This document shows, in pieces, positions 1-8,746 of a DNA stretch of 64,000 nt (within the stretch, counting starts at the first letter, position 1; every line of letters begins with the position of its first letter). Origin of the DNA: CAVSIS01 sp963814875 (GTDB lineage: Bacteria; Acidobacteriota; Thermoanaerobaculia; Thermoanaerobaculales; Sulfomarinibacteraceae); assembly GCA_963814875.1 (NCBI GenBank), contig CAWFFJ010000041.1, forward strand, positions 62,001 through 126,000, in the 5' to 3' direction. Position numbers and translations under genes: made by a program. The notes below the pieces were generated by a model, which was not told the DNA's origin, did no database searches, and worked only from the letters and a program-made list of their open reading frames with translations.

Positions 1-127
1 GTCTTCGTCGGGAGGATTGGCATCACGTCGGCACACTCCACCATGGCGACGTAACCAGCAGACGCGCAGTGGGAAACTGGTGCGGCGAGCGCGGCCGGAG
101 CCCGTCGCCACGCGAGGAGCTGATCCC

Positions 128-1651
128 ATGCGCCAGTTCACGCCACCGCTGCCCGACGACCTGAGCAACCGGAGCCTGATTGAAAACGTCCATCCTCCGA
201 GCTGGACGAACCCCACGCCGCAGGGGCGCTACAACCTGGTCGTGGTGGGCGCCGGCACCGCGGGGCTGGTCGCCGCCGCGGGTGCCGCCGGTCTCGGCGC
301 ACGGGTGGCGCTGGTCGAGCGCGCCCTGATGGGCGGCGACTGCCTCAACGTCGGTTGTGTGCCCTCGAAGGCGATCCTCCGTTCCAGCCATGCCGCCGCC
401 GGCATTCGCGATGCCGCCCGTTTCGGGGTGCACGTGGCGAGTGCGCCGCAGGTCGATTTCACAGCGGTGATGCAGCGCATGCGCGCGGTCCGCGCCGGGA
501 TCAGCCCGCACGACTCGGCGCGGAGGTTCACCGACCACTACGGTGTCGACGTGTTCTTCGGCGACGCCCGATTCGTGTCGCGCGACACCGTCGAGGTCGC
601 GGGTGCAACCCTGCGTTTCTCGCGGGCAGTGATCGCCACCGGGGCGCGGGCCGCAGTGCCCCCCATCCCGGGGCTTCGCGAGGCGGGCTACCTCACCAAC
701 GAGACCGTGTTCGAGCTCACCGAGCTGCCCCTCCGGCTGGCCGTGCTCGGTGCCGGACCGATCGGCTGCGAGCTGGCCCAGGCCTTCGCCCGCCTCGGCA
801 GCCGCGTCACCCTCATCGAGCGGCTCGACCGGGCGCTGCCGCGCGAGAACCCCGCCGCGGCACGGGTCGTCCTCGACGCGCTCGCTGCCGACGGCATCGA
901 CGTGCGGCTGGAGACCAGCCTCGAGGCGGTGACATCCGGCGCGGCAGGGAAGGCGCTACGGGTCGAAGGCCCCGCAGGGCCCGCCATGCTCGAGGTCGAC
1001 GCGATCCTGGTCGCGGTGGGTCGGATCCCCAACCTGGAGGGGCTCGGCCTCGAGGCAGCAGGAGTGGCGAGCGATCGATCCGGCGTCCGGGTCGAAGACA
1101 CTCTCAGGACCTCGAACCCGAGGATCTACGCCTCCGGTGACGTCTGCCTGGCGCACCGGTTCACCCACGTCGCGGACGCGGCATCGCGAGCGGTCGTCCA
1201 GAACGCGCTCTTCCCTGGGCCGAAGAAGCGGATCAGCCGACTGGTCGTCCCGTGGTGCACCTACACCGACCCCGAGCTCGCCCACGTCGGGCTGACCGCG
1301 GCCGAAGCGGCGGCGCAGGGAGTCGCCCTCGACACCATCCGGATCGAGATGTCCGAGGTCGACCGCGCCGTCGCCGAAGGCGACACGCGCGGCTTCCTGG
1401 AGGTGCACCTCAACGCAGGCACCGACACCATCCGGGGTGCGACTCTTGTCGGCCGGCACGCGGGAGAGATCATCTCCGAGATCACGACCGCGATCGTCGC
1501 AGGCCGTGGTCTGGGCTCCCTGGCTGCCGTGATCCACCCCTACCCGACGCGGGCCGAGATCGTGCGCAAGGCCGCCGACGCCTTCAACCGTACGCGTCTC
1601 TCCCCGACCTTCGCCGCGGTCCTCCGCCGCTGGTTCGCCTGGCGAAGGTGA
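128..1651 (+). CDS. FAD-dependent pyridine nucleotide-disulfide oxidoreductase (mercuric reductase/LpdA-like)
   Basis: Likely transfers electrons from NAD(P)H through FAD to a redox-active disulfide; the substrate is unknown. The 507-aa protein has the FAD-binding GAGTAG motif at about residues 41-46, the redox cysteine pair in CLNVGC (C72, C77), a second Rossmann motif (GAGPIGCELA) for NAD(P)H, and a C-terminal dimerisation domain with HPYPTRAE in place of the usual catalytic His-Glu region. The frame is open to position 17, but ATG 128 is preferred because GAGGAG lies 8 nt upstream. It lacks the C-terminal vicinal cysteines of true MerA and an N-terminal metal-binding domain, so it is probably one of the many MerA-like proteins that do not reduce mercury. 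Its upstream neighbour is outside the window. Confidence 0.85.
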   Translation: MRQFTPPLPDDLSNRSLIENVHPPSWTNPTPQGRYNLVVVGAGTAGLVAAAGAAGLGARVALVERALMGGDCLNVGCVPSKAILRSSHAAAGIRDAARFGVHVASAPQVDFTAVMQRMRAVRAGISPHDSARRFTDHYGVDVFFGDARFVSRDTVEVAGATLRFSRAVIATGARAAVPPIPGLREAGYLTNETVFELTELPLRLAVLGAGPIGCELAQAFARLGSRVTLIERLDRALPRENPAAARVVLDALAADGIDVRLETSLEAVTSGAAGKALRVEGPAGPAMLEVDAILVAVGRIPNLEGLGLEAAGVASDRSGVRVEDTLRTSNPRIYASGDVCLAHRFTHVADAASRAVVQNALFPGPKKRISRLVVPWCTYTDPELAHVGLTAAEAAAQGVALDTIRIEMSEVDRAVAEGDTRGFLEVHLNAGTDTIRGATLVGRHAGEIISEITTAIVAGRGLGSLAAVIHPYPTRAEIVRKAADAFNRTRLSPTFAAVLRRWFAWRR

Positions 1652-1660
1652 AGGACTTTC

Positions 1661-1790
1661 ACCACAGAGACACAGAGGCACAGAAAGACACAGACGTTGA
1701 GCCGTGCCGTTGGTCGGATCCTCGGACCCGACCAACGGCACGGCTCAACGTCCTCTGTGGCCCTCTCTGTGTCTCCGTGCCTCTGTGGTT
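1661..1790. repeat. Long inverted repeat with CACAGAG-type outer arms between convergent genes
   Basis: Positions 1693-1717 and 1728-1752 are perfect 25-bp reverse complements around a 10-nt loop. Outside them, ACCACAGAGACACAGAGGC (1661 onward) is mirrored imperfectly by the segment ending near 1790 (GCCTCTGTGGT). The whole 130-bp unit fills the gap between two convergent stop codons, so it probably works as a bidirectional terminator. The outer-arm sequence resembles the ACCACAGAGACACAGAGG repeats that are dispersed in several bacterial phyla, so this may be a small mobile palindromic element. Confidence 0.8.
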
Positions 1791-1800
1791 CATTTCTCCG

Positions 1801-4605
1801 TCACCTTGACGCGGGACCGAGCGCGAGGCGGGCGACCACCGGATCGTGGTCGCTGGCACGCTCGGCAACCGGGAACTCGGCGTCGACGTGGACCACGTCG
1901 ACCTCGGCGCCCGGCGCCAGCGACGGGCTCACGACAACGTGGTCGATGTCCTCCCCGCTGCCGCGGAACACGTAGCTGTAGCGCTCGTTCTCCGGGAGCT
2001 TCCAAGTCAGGTTGACCAGGCCGCCGCCCTCCAGTGCCCGCATCGGCGGCCGGTCCTGGCGCTCGTTGAAGTCGCCGAGGATCACGATCCGGGCCGTCGG
2101 GTCGGCGGCGAGCAGCCGGTCGGCGAGGTCGCGCACCGCGAATGCCTGCTCGCGCCGCTGCGCCTCGCTCGACCGCCGTGGGGGCTGGTGGAGCCCGAAC
2201 AAGGGATCGTCGCCGCTCTTCGAGCTGAGGTGGACGACCACCACGAACAGCGGCCGACCCTCCACTTCGAGCTCGGCAACCAAGGGTCGCCGCGCGGCGA
2301 AGAAACCGCGCTCCGGGCCCTCGGCAAAGGCAGGATGATCGAGACGCGCGGGGCTCGCCGCCAGGTGCGGGCCGGGCTCGACCTCGACCGGACGGTCCCC
2401 ACCGAGACCGCGCCGGACAGCTCGCACCCGAGCGGGGTCGACCAGGAGCGCGACCCGGATGTTGCTACCCGGCTGCCCGCCCTCCCGGTTGTTCTGCGGC
2501 TCGAGTGAAAGCCACTCATAGCGGGGCCCGCCCGCAGCCACGACCGCCCCGGCCAGCGCATCGAGGGTCGCTGCCGCCGTCACCGTCCCGTTGTCGGTGG
2601 GACCGGAGTCGTCCTGGATCTCCTGAAGCGCCACCACCGCCGGCGCCCCGAGGTTGATCGCGATGACCCGCCCGATCCCCGGCAGCCGCTCAGAGCCGAC
2701 CCACAGGTTCTCGACGTTGAAGGTGGCCATCGTGAGTCTGCCCGGGACGGTGCCGAGCGCCGTGGTCTCGGCCTCGAGCCCCCCCGGAACCAGCTTCGGG
2801 AAAGCATCGACGACGAGGCGGTAGCCGCCGTAGGCGGCGTCGAGCACCCCCTCAAAAGGCCCTGCGAAGTGATCACCGACCCGCGCCGCCGGGGCTGCGG
2901 GCCCGATCACCGGCAGCGCCTCGGGATTTGGGTCGCCCGGGGTGCCGAGCAGCCCACCGCGCGCCGTCCAGGGACCCGCGGAGGCACCGTCATCCGCGAC
3001 CACCGTGATCTCACCGTAGTGGTTGGTCGGCCCGACCACCCGGGCGCCGTTGAGCCTGACCCGCATTCCCTCGAGGGCCTCGAAGGTGTCAACGGCGTCC
3101 TCGCCGGGATCCAAGACTGCGAGCCCGTCGTCCTCGGCGTTGCGGCCGGGGATCGGCCGGCCGGCCGACCCGAGCACCACCGCTGGCGGAAGCTGCGCGC
3201 CGTGAGACAGCACCTCGACCCGGGCTTCGGCCAGGCGGGTCGCAGGCAGGTCGTCAGGCCGCCCGACCTCGGCGACCCGGCCTTCGACACGGACCACGTC
3301 CCCCGGTACCACCTCGACGGCAGTGGCCGGCGCCACGAACAGGCCGTCGGAGGTGTCGGGATCGCCGTCACCCGTAGGGTCCTGGATCCAGAACCCGCGG
3401 TCGCCGCCGCGCGCCCGTACCCCGGTGACCACGCCCTCGACGCCGCCGACCCACTCACCGAGCCGGGGCGAGATGTGGTCGGTGCCCTGGACGTCCATGA
3501 TCCGAACTCCGGACGGCGTCCCCACCGCGAACGCCAGCACCTGGGTCCACTGCACCACCGGCTTGAAGTTGTTGTCGCTGATCAGGACCAGCAGGCGCCG
3601 CCCGTCCGGCAGCGCCGGGCCCAGGGCCATGCCCTCGAGGTTGTCCAGGGGAACCCCAACGGTGTTGAGGTCGAGCACCAGCTGCTTTGCCGCCGGGACC
3701 ACCGCGCCGGCGTCGGCGAGGCGCTCGACGCCGGCGATGTCGGTCGCACCCTCGACGTCGACACTGTAGAGCGCGGCGCCGTGGCCGACGCCGACCGCGA
3801 ACCAGCGTTCGAGCGCGAGCAGGCCGCCATCGGGCAGCGCCAGTAGCTCGGAGAGGCCGTTGGTCGAAAAGGAGCCGGCGGGGCGCGGCTCGACCGGCAC
3901 CGGGTCGACCGGATAGACGTACTCGGCCTCGACCCGGCCTTCGGGGAGCTCGAGCTCGAGGATCCGCGACGGGCTGCCCTGGCCCGGTGCCGCCTCGGGA
4001 CCGTCCTGGGCGAGCGCGTTCTCCGTCGCCGTCACCAGCATGCGGCCACCCTCGGCCAGGGTCATGCTCTCGAACGCGAGGTTGGTGCGCACGCCGCGCC
4101 CCTCGGCGGGCAGGTAGCGCTCGGGAAGAGGCAGCGAGCCGAGCACCTCCCCGTCCGCCGAGACCCGCGCGAGGAAAGGAGCGACCCCGCGCGGCGGATC
4201 GCCCTCGGAGCCCACGATGAGCGAGCCGTCGGCCAGGCGCACGATGCTCTCGAGATCGGCCGACCACGGCGGCAGCGGCGCCCCGTCGGCATCGTGCAGA
4301 ACCGTCGCCGAGACCACGGTGACGCCGCCTTCTGCAAGCCGCCCCCCTTCGAGGTCGATCCGCAGGGTGAAGAAGCGGATCGGGTCGTCGATCCCGCGAT
4401 CGTCGGAGACCGCGATCCACAGGTCGCGCGCCGGGTCCCAGGCGAGCGCGGAGAGGCCGCCGACCTCGAGGTTGTCGACCTTCAACCCGGTCGGGAGGCT
4501 GACGGCTCCGAGCAGCTCGAGCTCGACCGGTGCGGCCGCACCCACCGGGCGGCACAACGCGGCCGCCGCCACGAGCAGGATCGCGAGGTTCTTCGACCGT
4601 CCCAT
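1801..4605 (-). CDS. Exported esterase-like phytase domain fused to endonuclease/exonuclease/phosphatase domain
   Basis: A 934-aa protein with an N-terminal signal peptide (MGRSKN followed by an Ala/Leu-rich core ending near VGAAA), so it acts outside the cytoplasm. Residues about 30-370 resemble the esterase-like-of-phytase beta-propeller family (SALAWDPARDLWIAVSDDRG, LESIVRLADGSLIV). A middle segment resembles an OB-fold-like extracellular nuclease region. Residues about 625-934 are an endonuclease/exonuclease/phosphatase domain with ATFNVENLW, VALQEIQD, ILGDFNE and the terminal SDHDPVV. ATG 4605 is chosen because GGAGG sits 5 nt before it; the GTG two codons upstream overlaps that site. 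It is likely a secreted phosphoesterase scavenging phosphate or digesting DNA. The domain calls are strong; the substrate is not shown. Confidence 0.8.
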   Translation of the reverse strand: MGRSKNLAILLVAAAALCRPVGAAAPVELELLGAVSLPTGLKVDNLEVGGLSALAWDPARDLWIAVSDDRGIDDPIRFFTLRIDLEGGRLAEGGVTVVSATVLHDADGAPLPPWSADLESIVRLADGSLIVGSEGDPPRGVAPFLARVSADGEVLGSLPLPERYLPAEGRGVRTNLAFESMTLAEGGRMLVTATENALAQDGPEAAPGQGSPSRILELELPEGRVEAEYVYPVDPVPVEPRPAGSFSTNGLSELLALPDGGLLALERWFAVGVGHGAALYSVDVEGATDIAGVERLADAGAVVPAAKQLVLDLNTVGVPLDNLEGMALGPALPDGRRLLVLISDNNFKPVVQWTQVLAFAVGTPSGVRIMDVQGTDHISPRLGEWVGGVEGVVTGVRARGGDRGFWIQDPTGDGDPDTSDGLFVAPATAVEVVPGDVVRVEGRVAEVGRPDDLPATRLAEARVEVLSHGAQLPPAVVLGSAGRPIPGRNAEDDGLAVLDPGEDAVDTFEALEGMRVRLNGARVVGPTNHYGEITVVADDGASAGPWTARGGLLGTPGDPNPEALPVIGPAAPAARVGDHFAGPFEGVLDAAYGGYRLVVDAFPKLVPGGLEAETTALGTVPGRLTMATFNVENLWVGSERLPGIGRVIAINLGAPAVVALQEIQDDSGPTDNGTVTAAATLDALAGAVVAAGGPRYEWLSLEPQNNREGGQPGSNIRVALLVDPARVRAVRRGLGGDRPVEVEPGPHLAASPARLDHPAFAEGPERGFFAARRPLVAELEVEGRPLFVVVVHLSSKSGDDPLFGLHQPPRRSSEAQRREQAFAVRDLADRLLAADPTARIVILGDFNERQDRPPMRALEGGGLVNLTWKLPENERYSYVFRGSGEDIDHVVVSPSLAPGAEVDVVHVDAEFPVAERASDHDPVVARLALGPASR

Positions 4606-4666
4606 CGGCACCTCCGGGTCCGCCGGACGGCGGACCTGGAGAGCTTCGACCGGCCCGCCCTCGGTG

Positions 4667-5572
4667 TCAATGGCGCGGCGGCAGCTCCTCGAGCAGGTTC
4701 GCGAAGCCCGGGTCCACCCGGCTCAGGAACTCGGGGCCGAGCGCTCGGTAGGCGACCAGGATCGGCAGTAGGAGCACGGTCCCGAGGTAGGGCAGGGCGA
4801 GCAGCACGAACCCCATGCAGCACGACATCAGGCCGACCGCGACGATCCCGATGCCGACCACGATCGCGAGCCCGAGCAGCATCAGGCCGTAGACAACGAA
4901 CGCCCACGGGTCGCGCGAGACCCACGGCAGCAGAGCATCCCAGGCACGGCCCACCGGGAGATCGAAGCGGACCATGATCGGGACCACGAAGTTGTCGAGC
5001 AGCAGCAGCACGAAGGCGGACAGCAGGGCGAAGGTCGCCCACAGGACCGCCACCGTCACGACTCCGAGCGGGCCGTGCGCGATCTGGACGGTGAGGAAGA
5101 TCAGTACCCCTGCGATGCCGAGCGCCCCGCCGACGAAGGCGATGCGAAAGGCGAACAGCGAGTCCCCGAGCCGTCCGAGGCGCCGCCACGGTTCACGGAC
5201 CTCGGCGCGGCCGCGGGCGACGTTGTCGAGGAAAATCACCTTGCCGCGCGAGCTCAGCCACAGCAGCAGCACCACCAGAACGAGCGCGAGCACGACACCG
5301 ACGAGCACCAGCGGCCCCCACCGGGTCTCGGCCCACAGCCGGTGCCACTCGCGCCCGAAGATGCGCAGCACGCCGCTGAAGTCGCGGCTCGAGCCGACGT
5401 GGGAGAGGTCGCGGACCGGAAACGAGCCGCCGCCCCCGCCGCCACCCGCCAGCCGGGCGAGCCAGGCCGTGAAGCCGAGCACCAGCCAGGTGCCGAGGTC
5501 GAAGGGTTCGAGCAGCATGCGGCGCGCCCGCCGCCAGGCGCAGCCGAGGGTCTCGCCGTAGGCAACGGCCAT
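4667..5572 (-). CDS. Polytopic inner-membrane protein of unknown function
   Basis: A 301-aa protein with about five or six long hydrophobic segments (e.g. LVLVGVVLALVLVVLLLW, GVVTVAVLWATFALLSAFV, two more near the C-terminus) and a run of seven glycines after the first segment. ATG 5572 is preceded by AAGGAGG at 6 nt spacing; the frame stays open well upstream, but that part overlaps the neighbouring dehydrogenase and is not coding. No enzymatic motif is visible. It is reminiscent of glycerophosphodiesterase membrane-domain-like or DUF4013-like proteins, but I cannot assign a family. It lies between the dehydrogenase and the secreted phosphoesterase on the same strand, with a 73-nt gap upstream. 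Confidence 0.75.
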   Translation of the reverse strand: MAVAYGETLGCAWRRARRMLLEPFDLGTWLVLGFTAWLARLAGGGGGGGSFPVRDLSHVGSSRDFSGVLRIFGREWHRLWAETRWGPLVLVGVVLALVLVVLLLWLSSRGKVIFLDNVARGRAEVREPWRRLGRLGDSLFAFRIAFVGGALGIAGVLIFLTVQIAHGPLGVVTVAVLWATFALLSAFVLLLLDNFVVPIMVRFDLPVGRAWDALLPWVSRDPWAFVVYGLMLLGLAIVVGIGIVAVGLMSCCMGFVLLALPYLGTVLLLPILVAYRALGPEFLSRVDPGFANLLEELPPRH

Positions 5573-5645
5573 CCAAACCTCCTTGTGGCAGCTTCCCAGT
5601 ACCTGAAACGCACGCGGGGCCCGTGCGGTTCGGGCCGGGGCCGCC

Positions 5646-8498
5646 TCAGCTCGCCTCGCCCCTTCCGTCGAACGCCGAGGCGAGCAGCTCCGCCATGTGC
5701 AGCGCGCGGGCTCCGGCGAGCTGGTCCACCTGGTGGCGGCAGCTGGTTCCGGAGGCGACCAGGAGGGTGCCCTCCGGCAGCGCGGTGATCCGCTCGAGCA
5801 GCGGACGCGCCACGGCCCGGGACAGCTCGTCTGAGGCGCGCACCATCCCGAACGCCCCGGCCATGCCGCAGCAGCCGGTGTCGAGCAGACGTGCGCGGCT
5901 GCCCGGGATCTGCCGCACCAACTCGACCATCGCGCCGAGGTCGGCCAGGGCCTTGGCGTGGCAGTGGGCGTGAATCGCCACCTCGAGCCCCGAGGCCGCG
6001 AACGAGAGCGCGTTCGGGCGGCGCGCCAGCTCAGCCGCCAGGAAGGTCTCGAGCAGGACCGCCCGCTGGCCGACCGTTTCGGCACCCGACAGGCCGAGCT
6101 GGCGGTAGTCGTCGACAAACATCGACCAGCAGGAGGGCTCGAGGAAGACGATCGGGGCGTCGCCCTCGGCGAGCAGCGCGAGGTTGTGCTCGCCGAGGCG
6201 GCGGACCTCGTCGAGCAGGCCCCGGCTCGCCGCCGGCCGGCCGCAGCACGCCCGGTCCTCGGCGAGCCGGACCGCGAACCCGGCGGCCTCGAGTACCGTG
6301 ACCGCGGCCTTGCCGATCCCCGGCTCGTGGTAGCGCACCCAGGTGTCGTCCCACAGGATGACCTCGCGACGCCGGGCGGCTGTCGGTGCCGGCCGACGGC
6401 GCGCGAACCAGCGGTCGAAGCGCTCGCGGGCGAAGGGCGGCAGCGGGCGGTCGGCGTTGAGGCCGAGCACCGCCTCGAGCAGCACCCGGACCGGTCTGGC
6501 GGCAAGCAGGGCGTTGGCGAGCGGCGCCGTGCGCGTCCCGATCCGCCCGAGCAGGTCCGCAGCTGCAATCACCCGGTCGAGCAGCGGGACGCCGTCGAGG
6601 CGGTGGCGGGCGTGGACCAGGTCGGCCTTGAGCTGGGCGAGGTCGACGTTGGACGGACACTCGGCCTTGCACGCCTTGCACGACAGGCAGCTCTCCAGCA
6701 CCTCCTCGAGCCCTGCCGCGAGCACACCTCTGCCGACCGGGTCGTCGAGCCGGCCCTCAAGGGCGGCGCGGATCGTGTTCGCCCGTCCGCGGGTGGACAT
6801 CGCCTCGTCCCCACTGGCGATGAAGGTCGGACACATGGTGGGCGCATCCTTGCGGCACCCGCCGCAGCCGTTGCACTGCTCGAGGTTGGCCACGAAAGAC
6901 CCGTCGCGGTCGACGAACTGCATCTCTGGATGAAACGGCAGCGGTATCTCGGCCCCGGCGCCCTGCCGTAGGTCGGCGTCGATCCGAAAGCGCCCGTCGT
7001 CGACGATCTTGCCCGGGTTGAGCACGCCCGTCGGATCGAACAGCCGTTTCATCTCCGCAGTCAGCTCGACCAGCTCTGCTCCCAGGTGGTCGGCAAGGTA
7101 CGCGGTGCGGGTGATGCCGACGCCGTGCTCGGCCGCCAGCGAGCCCCGGAAGCGGCGCACGAGCTCTGACACGCCGTCGGCGACCCGCCGCATCTTGGCC
7201 ACGTCCTCGGCAGTGTGGAGGTCGAGGGTGGGGCGGACGTGGAGCTCGCCCGATGCGGCGTGGCCGTAGAACGAGGCCTCGAGGCCGAGCGGCTCGAGCA
7301 GCGCCCTGAGCCCGGCGACGTAGGCCGGCAACTGCTCCGGGCGCACGCACACGTCCTCAATGCCGGTGGTCGGCTTGGCCGGACCGCGGCGGCTGGTGAG
7401 CAGCGAGAGGCCGGCGCGGCGCAGCGACCACACCAGCTCCTGCTCGGTCGGGTCCGTGATCAGCAGTGTGTCGAGACCAAGCCTGCGCCGGGCGACTTCG
7501 GCGAGGCCATCCTCCACGTTGTCGAAGAACTCGACCACCAGCATCGCCTCGCACGGGCGCTCGTCGAGGCCAAGGAGAGCGCGGGCGCGGGCGAAGGCGA
7601 GCCGGCCCCGGGTCTGGTCGAAGAGCAGGCGGTCGATGTGCTCGATCGCCGCCGCCTGGAGGTCGAGCAGCTCGACCGTCGCCTTCATGGCCTCCTCGAC
7701 AGACGCGAAGAAGACCACCGCCAGCGCCCGCCGCGCCGGCAGCGGCACCACCCGCAGCTCGGCGGCGGTGATCACCGCCAGGGTGCCCTCGCTGCCGGCG
7801 ATCAGTCGGCTGAGGTCGCCCGTCGCCCGAAGGTAGCGGTCGAATCCGAAACCCGGTCTACGCTTGACCAGCCCGGGCGGGAGCCGCTCGGCGATCGCTT
7901 CGGCGCGGGCGCGGACCAGGGCGTCAGCGCGCTCCCGGATCGACGGCAGACCGTCGCGCTCGGCGCCGACCTCGGCGACCGTTCCGTCGCCGAGGACGAC
8001 CTCCACCGACACGACGTGGTCGACGGTGGTGCCGTAGACCGGAGCGTGGGCGCCGGACGAGTTGTTGGCGATCATCCCGCCGAGGGTCGCCCGCGACGAT
8101 GTCGCGACATCGGGACCGAACCACAGCCCGTGCGGCCGGAGGAACGCGTTGAGCTGGTCGAGCACCACGCCCGCCCCGACCCGTACCGTGCGCCACTCGA
8201 GGTCGAGATTGTTGATCCATCGGGTGCGACGGGCGAGGTCGAGCACCAGGCCGTCACCGAGCGCTCCTCCAGCGAGCCCCGTCCCTGCGCCACGAGGCGT
8301 GACGGCAAGGCCCGCCTCGACAGCCGCGGACAGCACGCTCGCGGTCTCGGCAGCGTCACGAGGGAAGGCCACCGCCGCCGGCACCACCTGGTGGATCGAC
8401 GCGTCGGTTGCGTACAGGTTGCGAGTGAGGTCGTCTCGGCGCACCTCGCACTTTGTCGCCTCGAGCATCTGGAACCAGCGTGGACCGCTCGCCGTCAC
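5646..8498 (-). CDS. FAD-linked oxidase with 4Fe-4S and CCG domains (YdiJ/D-2-hydroxyacid dehydrogenase type)
   Basis: Single-chain 950-aa flavo-iron-sulfur dehydrogenase, probably oxidising a D-2-hydroxyacid such as D-lactate or D-2-hydroxyglutarate and passing electrons to a membrane carrier. The N-terminal half is a PCMH-type FAD domain (TPRGAGTGLAGGAL, IANNSSGAHAPVYG) followed by a FAD-oxidase C domain (FYGHAASGELHVRP, EHGVGITR). Two ferredoxin clusters follow at about residues 540 (CNGCGGC) and 604 (CLSCKAC). The C-terminus has two CCG-type cysteine repeats (ACCGRP, CCGMAGAFG). The start is GTG with no Shine-Dalgarno; a -10-like TACAAT lies 6 nt upstream (8505-8510), suggesting a leaderless transcript. 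E. coli YdiJ has the same domain order and similar length. Confidence 0.88.
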   Translation of the reverse strand: MTASGPRWFQMLEATKCEVRRDDLTRNLYATDASIHQVVPAAVAFPRDAAETASVLSAAVEAGLAVTPRGAGTGLAGGALGDGLVLDLARRTRWINNLDLEWRTVRVGAGVVLDQLNAFLRPHGLWFGPDVATSSRATLGGMIANNSSGAHAPVYGTTVDHVVSVEVVLGDGTVAEVGAERDGLPSIRERADALVRARAEAIAERLPPGLVKRRPGFGFDRYLRATGDLSRLIAGSEGTLAVITAAELRVVPLPARRALAVVFFASVEEAMKATVELLDLQAAAIEHIDRLLFDQTRGRLAFARARALLGLDERPCEAMLVVEFFDNVEDGLAEVARRRLGLDTLLITDPTEQELVWSLRRAGLSLLTSRRGPAKPTTGIEDVCVRPEQLPAYVAGLRALLEPLGLEASFYGHAASGELHVRPTLDLHTAEDVAKMRRVADGVSELVRRFRGSLAAEHGVGITRTAYLADHLGAELVELTAEMKRLFDPTGVLNPGKIVDDGRFRIDADLRQGAGAEIPLPFHPEMQFVDRDGSFVANLEQCNGCGGCRKDAPTMCPTFIASGDEAMSTRGRANTIRAALEGRLDDPVGRGVLAAGLEEVLESCLSCKACKAECPSNVDLAQLKADLVHARHRLDGVPLLDRVIAAADLLGRIGTRTAPLANALLAARPVRVLLEAVLGLNADRPLPPFARERFDRWFARRRPAPTAARRREVILWDDTWVRYHEPGIGKAAVTVLEAAGFAVRLAEDRACCGRPAASRGLLDEVRRLGEHNLALLAEGDAPIVFLEPSCWSMFVDDYRQLGLSGAETVGQRAVLLETFLAAELARRPNALSFAASGLEVAIHAHCHAKALADLGAMVELVRQIPGSRARLLDTGCCGMAGAFGMVRASDELSRAVARPLLERITALPEGTLLVASGTSCRHQVDQLAGARALHMAELLASAFDGRGEAS

Positions 8499-8645
8499 GG
8501 AGCCATTGTACGGGGCCCGTGCGGGTGCAGCGGCCGCGCCTCTCGACAGCCACGCCGGGGCGCCCTGTGGCGAGCCATGGTGTCAGCTCTGTCCGACCGA
8601 GGTTCTGCGCGAACGGTGTGCTTGAACGATTCTCGGCTCGTGGGG

Positions 8646-8673
8646 TTGCATTCCGCCATAGTTAGCTTATACT
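8646..8673 (+). promoter_or_regulatory. Sigma-70-type promoter of the secreted propeller gene
   Basis: TTGCAT (8646-8651) and TATACT (8668-8673) are separated by 16 nt in a locally AT-rich stretch that stands out from the surrounding GC-rich DNA. The predicted start leaves a leader of about 65 nt before the ATG at 8747. Confidence 0.65.
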
Positions 8674-8746
8674 AGGTATCAGTAAGTATTTGATCCAACA
8701 CGTACTGCCCGGCAGAACCACGATGGTCTTTGAGGGAGGAAGCTCG

